Assembly (NCBI GenBank): GCA_012861695.1
Contig: JAAOOA010000123.1
Location: forward strand, 62,001-126,000
Source of the DNA: Trematomus loennbergii
Taxonomy: Eukaryota; Chordata; Actinopteri; Perciformes; Nototheniidae
Direction: 5' to 3'
Length of the DNA stretch: 64,000 nt
Made by a program: the position numbers and the translations under genes
Part shown: positions 20,567-31,690 of the stretch, in pieces
How positions within the stretch are numbered: position 1 is the stretch's first letter
Layout of the letters: every line of letters starts with the position of its first letter
Notes under the pieces: model-generated
Databases searched by the model: none
The model's input: the letters and a program-made list of their open reading frames with translations, nothing else
Told to the model about the DNA's origin: nothing

Positions 20567-20602
20567 AAAATGTACAAGCCAGGGAAGATGCCTGAATCCC
20601 GG
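20567..20602 (-). repeat. Right end sequence of the recombinase element (inverted)
   Basis: Minus-strand GGATTCAGGCATCTTCCCTGG, then TTGTACA and TGCGCCCTGGAG, matches the left end and the 80-bp units. Confidence 0.75.
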
Positions 20603-20639
20603 ATACTTTAGGTCTGTCACTTAGGGTGACCGCACCACT

Positions 20640-23560
20640 CCGACGCTCCCGAGAGCGGACGTCCATTGTTTGCAAGGCACCTAAGAGGGATAAGAGTCAG
20701 AATAGCATTGTTGATTGTGCTCATTACACTTGGCACCTTTCTGGTTGGATGGGGAGTACAATATCATGAAAGACATGGATCCATTAGTTCACTCGTAGAA
20801 AATGCCCACATCACTAACAAAACACCAGCTGTGTTTCAGAGACTCTCACTTATCCCCAGAGCCAAAAGATCAGTTGAGCAACAAGAGGAGGAGTTAGAAA
20901 TACTCGTTCCCAAAGATGAGGAGGTTACAATCAAGATGATTCACCCCCCCTATATGCAGTTCTTGTATCAAATGATGAGATGGGTTTAAGTGATCGGAAT
21001 ATTTAAGTGATGGGGATTTACAATTTAGGGGAATCTCCAAATACACTGGATCCATGTTTTAGTCTCTACCAGAAACACCCCCGTTAAGACTATGGACAAC
21101 CGACTGGTGACCTGAGCACAATTATTGAAAAGTTATTACAGTAGAAACAGGGTACTAACCCACGAGGACAACTGTATGTACAAACTCTATGAACAAAATT
21201 CCCCAACAGATTGTGGCGACTGTGCACAGATGTATCCAGTCACAAAAGTTACTATTGCTAAGTAATAGTGAGATTTAAAATATTCGAGAATATATGGGAC
21301 GTCCTTTTATAGTGTGTGAAATATGTGGTGCTTGAAACATGTAAGTATTTCAATTTATAGAAGAAGATGGTTCCTGAAAGAGTTATTTGGAGTAGATGTG
21401 TTACAGTGGAGAAACAATGTTTAGGGATATAGTAATTATTAGTAGACATTAATTGTGTTTAGATGGCATTTAACAACTAAAACAGATATTATGATTAGAA
21501 GATAGAGTGGAGAAGGTTGGATTTACTTTACCTCAGTGTGTTAGAATTTCTATAGGTAATGCGTCCCGAGACCTGGACTCTCTCTCTCTCTGCCTGTCAG
21601 ACTGCTACGACCCCTATCAGACAAAAGACCTCACTACAGGAGACTCGTCCTCCTTCTCCATCGAACAGACAGAACCAGAGCTGAACCAACAACGACAAGA
21701 CTGCATCCAGAACCAGAACAGCATGCTGACATAAAGAGGCATACTCTCATCAGGACATGAAGTTCCAAGCTGAGCCACGAGATATGGCACAAGAGCAGAG
21801 TGTGGACATGAAAGCAGAATACGCCCTCCATACAACAGCGAAGAGACTGTAAAGAAGGAGATGAAAGCAAAGCAGTTGGGCCACTGAAAAGAGTACCAGC
21901 GGAAGGATTCAAGAGCTGGTGGACTGAGGAGAAGACGGAACCAGAGGAGAAGACAGAACCTGAGGAGTTGGCATGGTCTAACAGAATGTGAGGGGGTCGT
22001 GGCTTGAGACAACATGAGGAGGAGAAAAAGGAAAACGGGAATTAGTGAGTTTATACATAAACACACTTATTCACAAACAAACTTGAATTGACTTTGACGT
22101 AAAGACAAAAAGATTTATTAGCCATGAATTAATAAATTGGTAAATTAAAATAGCAATAAAAGAGGAAATAATCCTAAAACACACTGAGGGTACTATGAGA
22201 AAAGGGGCAGACATGATGGAAATATTCACTACACTTTAAGCAGTGAGTGTTTTGGGACTTAGGAGTACAGAGTAGAACATTATTCTTCAATCTTTCATCA
22301 TGTAAACGAATTATTCCCTAAGAGATTCTTATTCATGGGTGAATTTGGTAGAGATCTAATGTGTTACAATATTGATCTCCAGTTAAAGGGATAGTTTTAG
22401 TGACCACTCTATAAGAACAGACAAATCTGTGTTTGTTGGAAAATGTTAAAGGGGACTTAGTACCAAGCCAAATATAGTATCCCAATCTAAAGTATTGTTT
22501 TCGCCATTGTAGCATAGTTATTACCATAGGAGAACTGTTTGTCTCCAAGATGAGAGTTAAAGACACTGGGCAAAGAGCGATTGAAATTTAATTTTGGAAA
22601 AAGCAATATAATTGGGAGTAATACATGGGGACCTTGGATCACTCATTGCAATGTGCATATTATTGACAACCCATATCGTTTAGGAGAAGGGGTCACTCAA
22701 CCCACCCAGCAGTTGTTTTAAATCTTACTTGCAGCTTCACAGGGAGCGCACAGCACCAAATTATGAGTTTAAAAGACAAGCATCACCACCTCCTAATGGT
22801 CATCCATTTAATCAGGGATGACCTGAAATTTAGAGATGTTATTTAAAGTAGAAACATATCCGCCATAAGTGAAAATTCCTAAATTGAACTACAAACCATT
22901 GATGAAATAACTTCTGTTTTTAAAATCCTTGATAAAGGAGGGAGTAACTGTTACATGCTCGGACACCCAAGGTTCCACACACTGTTAAAGGGGTTAGCAT
23001 AGTTCTTTAAGTAGACTAGAATTGAAGAAATTAGTATAATGAGTTATTGATATTCCACCGGTTTTCACACCATTTAAGGAACTGTATCACTGCATTAGAA
23101 CAGACCACCAAAGGTACTGAAGTAGGAACATAAGTGATGAAATTCTCTAACTGTTGTAACTGACAAAATCTTCTCCCAGAAATGACTGTCTGAAATGCCG
23201 TATCCCAGAGTAGATGTTTGATGGTATCATGGAACTAAAACCTTGTACGCAGTCTTGCCACAGGATTGGACGGGACCTGTGCACTTGTACAGCCAGTGAT
23301 GTTTTATATGCAGTACCAATGACAGTGGGGCAGTTAATCAACATGGCGAAACACCCCAAAACCAGTAGGGCTAGGAGACCAGTCAAAGGAGGGAGTTTAG
23401 CTCCACAGTGTACAAGGATAGCATAGGGGTGCCAGGGGAGTGCTAGATGTTGCAGTTGCATTCCATGTACCCGCACCCTAACGTACCGATTGATCACCAC
23501 GGCCTTCTCTAGAGAACATATTACTTTCATACTTTAAAAAGTATGAAAGGGGGAGGGTAC
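20640..23560 (+). pseudogene. env remnant of the endogenous retrovirus, 3' piece
   Basis: A 107-codon frame (20666-20989) with one strongly hydrophobic segment looks like the env leader. A further short frame at 21507-21734 is followed by many stops. Segment 23200-23440 resembles, in several frames, the end of the fusion-protein ectodomain region of fish class I retroviruses. The gene is broken repeatedly and interrupted at its 5' end by the recombinase element, so no product is expected. Annotation is by resemblance only. Confidence 0.45.
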
Positions 23561-24153
23561 ATTTCTCATAAGGGAACAGTTTCAATTGCTAGCAGAACAA
23601 GAAGACCCAACCCATATACAGTATTGAGAAAATGATAACAGTGTGTAAATGATGTTAAATGAGATGGATGATAAATGATGAGATTGTTCAAAGAATGTCC
23701 AAATGATGTGATACTTCAAATGATGAAATCATTTGAAGGAAGAACCAGCTACAATGCTAATATGAAGGGAATCAATGCAATTTACTATACTATTCCAAGA
23801 TGGTGTATTCTTTATTACTTTATACTATTCCAAGATGGTGTATTTTTATTTACTTTGTACTATTCTAAAAAAGTTTGTTTCTTTTATACTTTGTAAAACA
23901 AGTGCCTTAACACTGAATGTAGTATGAGAAGGATTTCTGTGAAAGGAGGGAGTAAGAAATGTTCTGATACCAAGCTAAGTGGTGCTATTCATGATATTGA
24001 ATGTTAACACTAGAAGTTATGCACAAAGAAAACTTTTATGATTGAAGACCAGCCAAAGTATTTTTTTTATTTGTTGTATTTTAATGACGGTTATTTAAAC
24101 CATTCCATTCTGATTGTATGTTTTGATATGAGTTATGTACTATGCAAAGTTCA
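23561..24153. other. Retroviral 3' non-coding region
   Basis: Contains three copies of TACTATTCCAAGATGGTGTAT-like sequence (23790-23870) and an internal purine-rich GTGAAAGGAGGGAGTAAGAA near 23939 resembling the true polypurine tract. No gene. Confidence 0.45.
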
Positions 24154-24328
24154 GATGAAGAACTCATTAATTCAGTATTGTGTTCACACCTTAAAGGTGT
24201 GAAAGGAGGGATTGTTAGAAATTTAAAATCAATGTTTACAGATGAAGAACTAATTAATTTCAGTATTCTGTTCACACCTTAAAAGGTGTGAAAGGAGGGA
24301 TTGTTAGAAATTAAAATCAATGTTTAAT
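24154..24328 (+). repeat. Tandem duplication across the polypurine tract and LTR start
   Basis: About 87 bases (GATGAAGAACT...CAGTATT.TGTTCACACCTTAAAGGTGTGAAAGGAGGGATTGTTAGAAA) occur twice. The first copy includes the polypurine tract plus the first ~27 bases of the LTR, and the second runs into the full 3' LTR. Confidence 0.85.
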
Positions 24329-24862
24329 AGCATAATTAGTCTAAAATATATCGTCAGTTTTAAAAGCTGTTTATTGTGAAAAAAAACCGGAATTTCTCAA
24401 AGTCTCAATGCCAAGTTTTATTCTGAAAATCCTTCATATCCGGTCAGCATGCCGCTAACAATGTTTTAAACTAACGATTACAGCTGTTTATAAGGTATTA
24501 AATAGAAAGTCATGAAAGAGATAGGAGGAGGAGAAAAGGCTTAAGGAAGTAGGCAGGGAATACAGAATGTTGAAGTCCTCTGTTTTACGCGATGTCGAAC
24601 ATCGAAGACCGAGGAGGACGTACCCCCTATCTGCACAGCGGGAGGGAACGAGAAGAAGATAAAGGAGAACGAAGAGGGGAAGAGGGGACTTCTTCTTCGC
24701 TGCAGCCTCACGAGAGACATCACCGGCTTTGTCTTTTCCCTTACCTCTGCTTGTTGTATCATCGTGCCATTTAATTAAACTCAACCAATTTGAACCTTTT
24801 CAGAGACTCCATTAGTCTTTTCATTCTAAGCTCCTCTCCTGGGCGCGAGAACATCGAATACT
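24302..24862 (+). repeat. 3' LTR of the endogenous retrovirus
   Basis: Starts TGTTAGAAATTAAAATCAAT and ends CGAGAACATCGAATACT, like the 5' LTR. Preceded by the purine tract GTGTGAAAGGAGGGAT. Confidence 0.9.
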
Positions 24863-24996
24863 AGCTAGCTAGATGTTATTAGCCAGCTTGGACCTAACGT
24901 TAGCAAGTTCTAGCATGGCTAGCTCGATCTACTGAGCAAATAAAAGTACATCTAAGACCAGTATTGTGCAGATTAAAACAGTGCAGTGCATGTATT

Positions 24997-25170
24997 TTAT
25001 TTTACCTTGGTAGTCGTCCGACATGACTTTGCCAGGTCTGCTAACTTTGCAGAGCCACAGAAACTGCATTCAGTAGAAGCTTCTGAATGTGGCGCTTCGC
25101 GTCCACCGAGTAAATCGCCAGAAGCGCAGACACATCCTCATCACTCCACCGCTCCAATTGATTTATTTAG
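24997..25170 (-). pseudogene. Myb/SANT-like exon remnant of the Harbinger-like element
   Basis: On the minus strand the frame reads LERWSDEDVSALLAIYS and then IQKLLLNA. The W-S/T-D-E-x-V-x-A-L-L pattern starts Myb/SANT-like DNA-binding domains encoded by the second gene of Harbinger elements. The frame breaks later (TAG after about 35 codons; another frame continues to a donor ACCAAG/GTAAAAT near 25002). The retrovirus would sit in the following intron. Family assignment rests on this short match. Confidence 0.5.
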
Positions 25171-25379
25171 TTTGCTATAATAACTGCTTTCACAAAAGGA
25201 ATCTCTTCGGGTGTGCTGCGAAGCGAGGAAATACAATGGCCGCTTACAACAAAAAATTCAGAGTCAAACGGGCGTGGTTTGCATTCCGCACAGCCAATCA
25301 GACGTACGAACTACTTTCTCCCACAACAGTCCCTGCTCTCTAGCAGGGCCTGAAAAGCGGGTCTGAAGAACTAAGTTGA

Positions 25380-25483
25380 GCTACTTTAGTTCCTGGGGCT
25401 TTTGGTGTGAACGCAAATATATCGTAGTTCTGATGAACTATTGTGGGAAAAGTACACCAAAGTACTCCGGTGTGAACGCACCT
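25380..25483 (-). repeat. Right terminal inverted repeat of the Harbinger-like element
   Basis: Minus strand AGGTGCGTTCACACC, then TACTTTTCCCACAATAGTTC, pairs with the left terminus at 3523. An inner TTTGGTGTGAACGC at 25398 repeats the terminal motif, as at 3617-3631 on the left. Confidence 0.8.
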
Positions 25484-25805
25484 TATGAGAGCACATACGG
25501 GTACTTCTCAGGCATGCCGGGTAATCTGTGACGTTTCGCTCTCTCAAAAGTTGGGCATTTTATCATCATGCGCGAATGAGCAACTCTCATAGAATGAATG
25601 AGGCCCCGCCTCCCACGCTGTATCCAGTTCTTATTCATTTTCATTTCATTTCAACCTTTATTTATCCAGGTTGTATCCCATTGAGATCATTGATCTCTTT
25701 TTCAAGGGAGACCTGCTCAAGTAGGTTCCACATGAAACATTAAAAACATAAACAGAACAACAAAAGGACATCATACAGTAGCATTACAGGGATTACAATT
25801 ACATA

Positions 25806-27560
25806 CTATCCACATGCACAGGTACCAACAGCTTCCGATTCAGTAGCATCCAACCGAGCTTTAAAAACATTTAGTGGCACCAGATTGCTCAGTTTCCATT
25901 TTAATTGCAGACTATTCCAGGACAGTGGAGCTGCGCATCTAAATGCTATTTTCCCTAAGACAGTCCTAGCAGTTGGCACATTTAATAAAACCACAGCATG
26001 CGATCTCAGGCAGTAGCCACTTACAATTCGCCGTGAGATCAGGGAGCAGATGTAGGATGGAAGTTTCCCTAACATGGCTTTATATATAAAAATGTACCAG
26101 TGACTGAGCCTCCGTACAGTTAGTGAAGGCAGACCAGCCCTTGCATACAGGGTACAGTGATGAGTTAATGCTTTACAGTTTGTCACAAATCTCAGTGCAC
26201 TGTGATACGCAGCATCTAACTTGACCAGGCAATTGGCAGGTGCATTCATATAAATCAGATCACCATAGTCCAGCACAGGTAAAAAGGTCACAGTGACTAG
26301 CCTTTTTCTGGCCTCGAGCGAGAAACAGGACTTGTTCCTGTAGAAGAAACCTAGTCTAACCCTCAGTTTTTTAAGCAGGTTATTGACATGACGTTTAAAA
26401 GTGAGACAATCATCAAGCCAGATACCAAGGTATTTGTAACAGGCAACCACTTCAAGTTTTATTCCTTGCGTAAAAATATCTAAAACAGGCTCTGGTGTCT
26501 TTTTGGCTTTTGAAAAGAGCATTACCTTGGTTTTATCAACATTTAAAAGAAGCTTTAGTTCAGAGAGCTGAGTCTGAATAATGTTAAAAGCAGCTTGCAA
26601 TTCAACAACAGCCTCCTTAATGGAGGGACATGCACAGTACATAACGGTATCGTCCGCATAAAAATGTAAGGTTGCTCCATCGACATTTTCACCTAAACTA
26701 TTGATGTAGATGGAGAATAAAAGTGGACCTAAAACAGAACCTTGAGGAACACCATTAGTAATGTTTAACCACTCAGAAGACAGCCCATCAAAATGAACAC
26801 ATTGGGACCTTTCAGAGAGGTAGTTCACAAACCACCCCACTGCATGGCTGGATAAGCCAATACTGAGTAGCCTCTGCTTTAAGATGCGATGATCGACGGT
26901 ATCAAACGCTTTGGAAAGGTCAATAAATAGAGCTGCACACTCTGCTTATTATCTAAAATACTCGCCACATCATTCACCACTTTCATTGTGGCAGTGATGG
27001 TGCTATGTTGCTTTCTGAAGCCTGACTGATGTTTAGACAGGATGTCATTTGTACATAAAAACACCTTTACCTGTTCACTCACTAGGCGTTCAAGAACCTT
27101 AGCCAGAACTGAATTTAGAGATGGGCCTATAATTATTTAAAACAGTTGCCTCCCCTCCTTTCAGCAAAGGCAGGACATACGCTGACTTCCACAGTTTTGG
27201 AATTGTGTTTGTGCTGAGGGAGAGGTTAAAAAGAGTAGTGAGAGGTGGAGCAATAAAATCTGCAGCTATCTTTAAAAAGAAAGGTTCCACGTTGTCCGGG
27301 CCGGCCGGTTTCTTAGGATCTAACTTGGTTAAAGCTTCACGAACAACATCAACAGTAAAAGGAGTAAAACTGAAAGGGTTTTCCAGACCACATTGTTCAG
27401 AGTCACCGACTGTGGTGTTCACAGAAGCAGAGTTAGTCACAGAATCAAACATAGAACCGCAGGACACAAAATGCTCATTAAAACAATTTAACATAGTAGC
27501 CCTGTCCGATATAGAGCCAGATTGTGGTAATGCACGGAGGTAGCTCATTTCGGATCTCAC
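25806..27560 (-). pseudogene. Reverse transcriptase region of the LINE
   Basis: Pieces at 27560-27099, 27082-26879 and 26840-25806 together cover an RT domain: LDPKKPAGPDNV (RT domain 1 region), HQSGFRKQHST, NGVPQGSVLGPLLFSIYIN and the catalytic FYADDTVMY, then a thumb and a C-terminal domain to the stop near 25806. Frame breaks separate the pieces. The motifs match Jockey-type LINEs rather than retroviral RT. Confidence 0.85.
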
Positions 27561-27677
27561 CGGTGGATAGCGATTTTATGGCTTTCCAAAATTTCCTAGG
27601 ATTATTTAGGTTTTCTGTAGTAACTGACAAATAGTACTTCGACTTAGCACTTTTGACCTGTGAAGTGAAGCTATTTC

Positions 27678-29325
27678 TTAGTTGCCTAAAACGCAGCCAT
27701 TTACCTCTGAGCCTGATTTCCTAGCCTTTGCCCAGGCCTTGTTTCTCTCATGTAGGAGACTGGACAGTTCAGCAGAAAACCAAGGATTGTCTCGTCCCTT
27801 TACTCTAAAAGTACGTAGGGGTGCATGTCTATCTATAATTTCCATAAAACCAAGATAAAAATAAGACCATGCAGTTTCAACATCAGCACACAGATCGATT
27901 TTTCCCCAATCAAACCCAAACAGATCATGAACAAAACCCTGCTCCACAAAATGTTTTATGTGTCTCTTAATAATAATACGGGTTTAACCTTTTGGACCTT
28001 AGTGTCCCTAATTGTGGCTACAACACAGTGGTCACTCACATCATTTGCAAATACTCCCACAGATGGGTATTTATAGGGAACATTAGTTAGAATGAGATCA
28101 ATTAGGGAGGATTTATTAGGGGACTTAACGTTAGGGCGAGTAGGACTGTCAACAATCTGAGTAACATTCAGAGAGATACAAAGGTTTTTAAAATCCTCTG
28201 ATACTGCAGTTAACCAGTCCCAGTTAAAATCTCCAAGTAGCACTATTTCCTTGTAGTCTAGTTGTGATAAAAGTTTTGCTAGTGAAGACAAGGAGTCCTT
28301 GACAGCTGAGGGGGGTCTGTAACACCCACCACCATGACTTGTTGCCCCTTTGCCACTTCTATATTTAAGGCTAAAAATTCGAATTGCTTACTGACAGATT
28401 TGGAGATCAATGTGGTTACACTGAACTTATTCTTAACATAAATGGCAACTCCACCACCTTTATTAGGCCGGTCGGTACGATACACATTATAGCCATTTAA
28501 GGATATGTCAGAGGCCAAAATAGTTTTATTTAGCCATGTTTCTGATAACACAATGACGTCAGCGTCAGTCGAGCTTGCCCAAATGCGGACAAAATCTAGT
28601 TTACCTAACAGACTGCGCACATTCAAGTGGATGAAACCCAACCCAGATCTAGCTTTAAAATCAGCAGGAGTAGCGATCTGACTACTACTACTGGGCGGAC
28701 CAGGGTTAGGTTGAACATTTCCTGACAGTAATAACAACAAAAAAAACAGGCATCTTTTCCTCTTAATCGACACACACACATTGTCATCTACTTTAGAATC
28801 ACCGGAAAAGTCTGCGAGAGTGTGATTTGAGCTTAAGAAGCAGTCCTGAAGTACCATCATCGCAGGCAAACAAAAAAGACAAACATATTTTGTCGAGCAG
28901 ATTGTCTGCGACAAGGTGACCGGTAACTGTTTGTGTAACACATCCGACCCTTTGCAGGGGATGCCTACTGCGGGTGGCAGAACAGACCTGAATCCAGTAG
29001 GCTTCTCAGGATGACTAGAGATCTTCTCATAGTCCAGAACAGTTAACAGGCACAGCAGAATCACGATATGGGCCATCCTCCCAGACCAGCACACAATATC
29101 CGCGATGTTCCCGGGGCAAAAATCCTCCTCCTCACAGCAGCAAAGGACAGGCGAAAGCAGCAGCGAGGAAGCGCACCGGTCTCTCCGTGGTATCCCCGGG
29201 GTAAAGGTCTCCTCAGCAAGCAGCACACGACACTGGAACACACGACAGGTGGGAGCAGGCCTCCGTAACAGCAGAACCAGGACAGGTGGAGAGCAGGCCC
29301 CAGCCGCGGCAATCCTCCTCCGCAC
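27678..29325 (-). pseudogene. N-terminal and endonuclease region of the LINE, with a 2A-like motif
   Basis: The first frame (29325-28279) has a hydrophobic run followed by GNVQPNPGP (28696-28722), then the endonuclease start GLGFIHLNVRSLLGKLDFV, VIVLSETWLN and GGGVAIYV. The next frame (28291-27956) holds LLGDFNWDW, SLIDLILTN and SDHCVV, the expected order of apurinic-like endonuclease motifs. The last (27947-27678) is the linker to RT (NPWFSAELSSL). One break lies at about 28285 and another at about 27950. Confidence 0.8.
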
Positions 29326-29744
29326 AGCAGCACACGCCCGGTGAAAGCAGGCCCCAGCCCGAAGCGTGGAGCCACTCTACAGGTGGGAGCAGGCCTCCGT
29401 AGATCGTAGATGACCTGATTGTGGTTTCAGTAGTGTGTAGGGTGTGAGAGTAATTCACAGATATTGCCCTAATGCTGCCGCTTATTCATGCGACGAACAT
29501 CGTCGAGAAAGTCTAAAGACAACGTCGTGGCAAATACTACTGTATAGAAAAAGGCACCTAAATCACATCAAAACGTTTTAAAGTAACGAGCATATGGATG
29601 CACGGACAAGCGCTGAAAACTTGCATCCGAATCTTCCGGGTGCGCGTAACCGAATGACTGATTGATTCACGTTCGCGTTGTGATGCCAAACAGCGTCAAT
29701 GACACTTACTGATAACTTACTTATTATACATCCATGGCTCATAC

Positions 29745-30940
29745 ACACTCACACGTGCTCACTCACACATGCTCCACGGCAGCAGGGGGTGCTACTGAGT
29801 CCATTGGGAAAGCGGGAGGTTGAGCAGAGCATGGAACAGCCCTTGCAAGCCTGATGACAGTGGTGTTTCGAGCGATCCAGCGATCTGGGTCAGTGTTATT
29901 GTGATAATATTATAAACAAGGTGAATTTAGTGATCACAACGAAACAGCCAAGACACACATGAGCCCAGAAAATGAATGTTCTTAGGGCTGTAAATAATAA
30001 GCCTTTGTCTAAAATGGACAACATTGTAACTAAGGAGATTTAAACTATACAGCGATTCTGCACTCGGTCAATCAGCTGCTCTTCATTTTCTTTCCTGCTA
30101 TATTCAATGAGTGATACAAATATGTTTTACCATAAGTTCTGAATACAACTGATACTGTTTGTACTCGGTACTAGTTGACTGCTACCAGAAATAAAATGAA
30201 GTACTTTACTGTGTACTTTGTGAGTAATCCTCTGTCAGAGTCCCCTCCATAGTAGCTACATAATGCATGTTTCTGCTATTTTGAATAACCGTTAAAAAGA
30301 CAATTTTACCATAAGTTCTTAATGATATTGAGACTGCTGGACTCAGTATTCTTACACCTACTATCACAATACATTGAAGTACTTCTAGTGTGTGTTTTTT
30401 AATCCTCTGTCAAAGTCCCCTCCTGAGAACAAAATCAAGCCACTTCTGCTAATTTGATGAGGGAAAAAAATATCTTTTGCCATTAGTTCTTCGTGAGATT
30501 GACACTGTTGGACTCAGTACTAATGAAACTACTCCCACAAGTACTATGAAGTACTTTTACTGTGTACTTTTTGAGTAATCCTCTGTCAATGTCCCCTCCT
30601 GAGTACAATAAAACATGTTTCTCTGCTATTTTGAATAAGCGTTAAAACACCTTTCTCATGAGACTGATATTGTTGGACAGAGTACTTTAAACAGGATGGT
30701 AGACATGATATCAGCAATACTTCCAGTCAATACTCCAGCAGCAGCATTTTTACCCCTTGGAAAGTCTTTAGAGAAAGGCCTGGATAGCTGGTCACAAATA
30801 TCCTTCAGCAAAGTGACACACCCTTGTGACTCTTGTTGGCCTCTTATGGGCTGCTGTCTTTTAAATATGATTATTTCTCTGCTCCTAGTTCATTCCTCTC
30901 AGATTCTTCCATCAGTCTCAGTCATTGCATGTCAGTCAAT
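29745..30940. repeat. Left foldback arm, inner part
   Basis: Inverted match to 33431 down to 32466 and 31930 down to about 31690. For example GCTCCACGGCAGCAGGGGGT at 29771 is the inverse of 33388-33407. Matching becomes patchy after about 30830. No gene. Confidence 0.9.
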
Positions 30941-31690
30941 AGAGCTTCGAAAAATGTCTCCAATTCAACAAAATGTTTTTGTGAAGGTCAGAGCTAAATT
31001 ATAGATTGTTTGATTGTGTAATTACAAGGTAAGAGAAAATAAATCAATAATATAATATTACAATATTTGTAATGTTTTACACAGATAGTGCCTTAACTTG
31101 AATTTGAAAACACATGGCAACTTTATTAATACAGCAGTTGAAAAGATTTGTGGAGGGATAAATTCTTCATGGGCTTCAATGGCTCTCTAGATAAAGGGCG
31201 TTTTTATGGTTGCTTGTATAATCCTCAGATAGTGGTTTGTTTAAATAACTAGTGACATTTAATAATATTGCAAAAAAAGGGCTCCAAAAAGGCATATATA
31301 TAATATATATATATATATATAAATATAACTGGCCGGCTTAACCAGTCTGTATTTCTTCAAGCACCACAAGATTCATAGTTTATAAAGTACAATTCTGGGC
31401 CATTGATTGTGTAATTTCTCCAAACACATACAGTAAAAATGCCTGTTTGAAGCCTTAAAATGGTGCAGGAAAAGGACTTTACATTGTATTATACTTAAAA
31501 GACAGGACTATTCAGTTAAGAGAAGAGAAAAAAGGAAAAAAAATTGTTATAATGGGTGATGTAACATTAATGACAGACATAAATTGAGGTCCTTGGCACT
31601 CAGACTTAGAGGGGTCATTTTGTGATCATGGGGCATCACCCTTACAGCATCAGGACAATATCATATGGAGTCAGACACTGGAAGTGTGCT
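30941..31690. other. Loop of the foldback element
   Basis: AT-rich, with a TATATA tract at 31298-31325. I see no coding sequence or other element. Confidence 0.5.

Larger units (their letters stand above)
12088..20602 (-). mobile_element. Tyrosine-recombinase element with inverted ends and subterminal arrays
   Basis: The left end (CCCCAGGATTCAGGCCTCTTCCCTGGCTTGTACA, 12088-12121) recurs inverted at the right end (about 20567-20602, minus strand GGATTCAGGCATCTTCCCTGG and TTGTACA), followed on both sides by a TGCGCC(C/T)TGGAG motif. Between them lie one minus-strand recombinase gene (16922-14300), an array of about eight 80-bp units containing both end motifs, four other tandem arrays and a long hairpin. 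Retroviral env-like sequence lies on both sides, so the unit is an insertion. Exact ends and TSD are unresolved. Known tyrosine-recombinase elements (Cryptons) lack such ends, so the assignment to that group is only partial. Confidence 0.65.
6557..24862 (+). mobile_element. Endogenous retrovirus, defective, split by a recombinase element
   Basis: Two direct repeats of about 560 bases (6557-7116, 24302-24862) begin TGTTAGAAATTAAAATC. A TGG-starting primer-binding-like site follows the first and a purine-rich tract precedes the second. The interior holds a gag remnant with a CCHC knuckle, only the last part of pol, and a frame-broken env interrupted at about 12088-20602. The retained internal sequence is about 8.7 kb. 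The env similarities and TGG primer site suggest a class I (gamma/epsilon-like) fish retrovirus. No exact TSD could be assigned (AATAG left, AGCTAG right). All genes are disrupted. Confidence 0.8.
3523..25483 (-). mobile_element. Harbinger-like DNA transposon, about 22 kb after nested insertion
   Basis: The termini are inverted: AGGCGCGTTCACACC at 3523 and AGGTGCGTTCACACC (minus strand) at 25483. Similarity runs over roughly 100 bases and includes TACTTTTCCCACA and GTTCAT. It is flanked by TAT at 3520-3522 and 25484-25486, and the intact target GCTATGAG is seen in the paralogous element at 52250. A 3-bp TSD plus remnants of a Myb/SANT-like gene at the right end support a PIF/Harbinger-like assignment, but no DDE transposase was found. 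It was later split by an endogenous retrovirus. Confidence 0.75.
25636..29719 (-). mobile_element. LINE of the Rex1/L2/CR1 (Jockey) group, nearly full length
   Basis: Minus-strand non-LTR retrotransposon inserted in the hAT-like element. CTTATT flanks it at 25630-25635 and 29720-29725. The 3' end carries an AATGAAATGAAAATG-type simple tail. It encodes, in order, an N-terminal region, an endonuclease and a reverse transcriptase, but in at least five frames, so it is inactive. Confidence 0.85.
2617..29736. mobile_element. hAT-like element, copy 1, split by two later insertions
   Basis: The 8-base sequence GCTCATAC flanks the element exactly (2609-2616 and 29737-29744). Its own sequence is 2617-3522, 25487-25635 and 29726-29736. 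It matches the uninterrupted copy at 51339-52417 base for base apart from scattered differences. It begins CAAGCCCCCAGG and ends ATACATCCATG, so the termini are CA...TG with an 8-bp TSD, as in hAT elements, although clear inverted repeats are short. No transposase frame is present, so it is non-autonomous. Confidence 0.8.

Noticed and set aside
6557..24862. The 560-base direct repeats as a segmental duplication
   Set aside because: A primer-binding-like site follows the first and a purine tract precedes the second, with gag- and env-like remnants between, which identifies them as LTRs.
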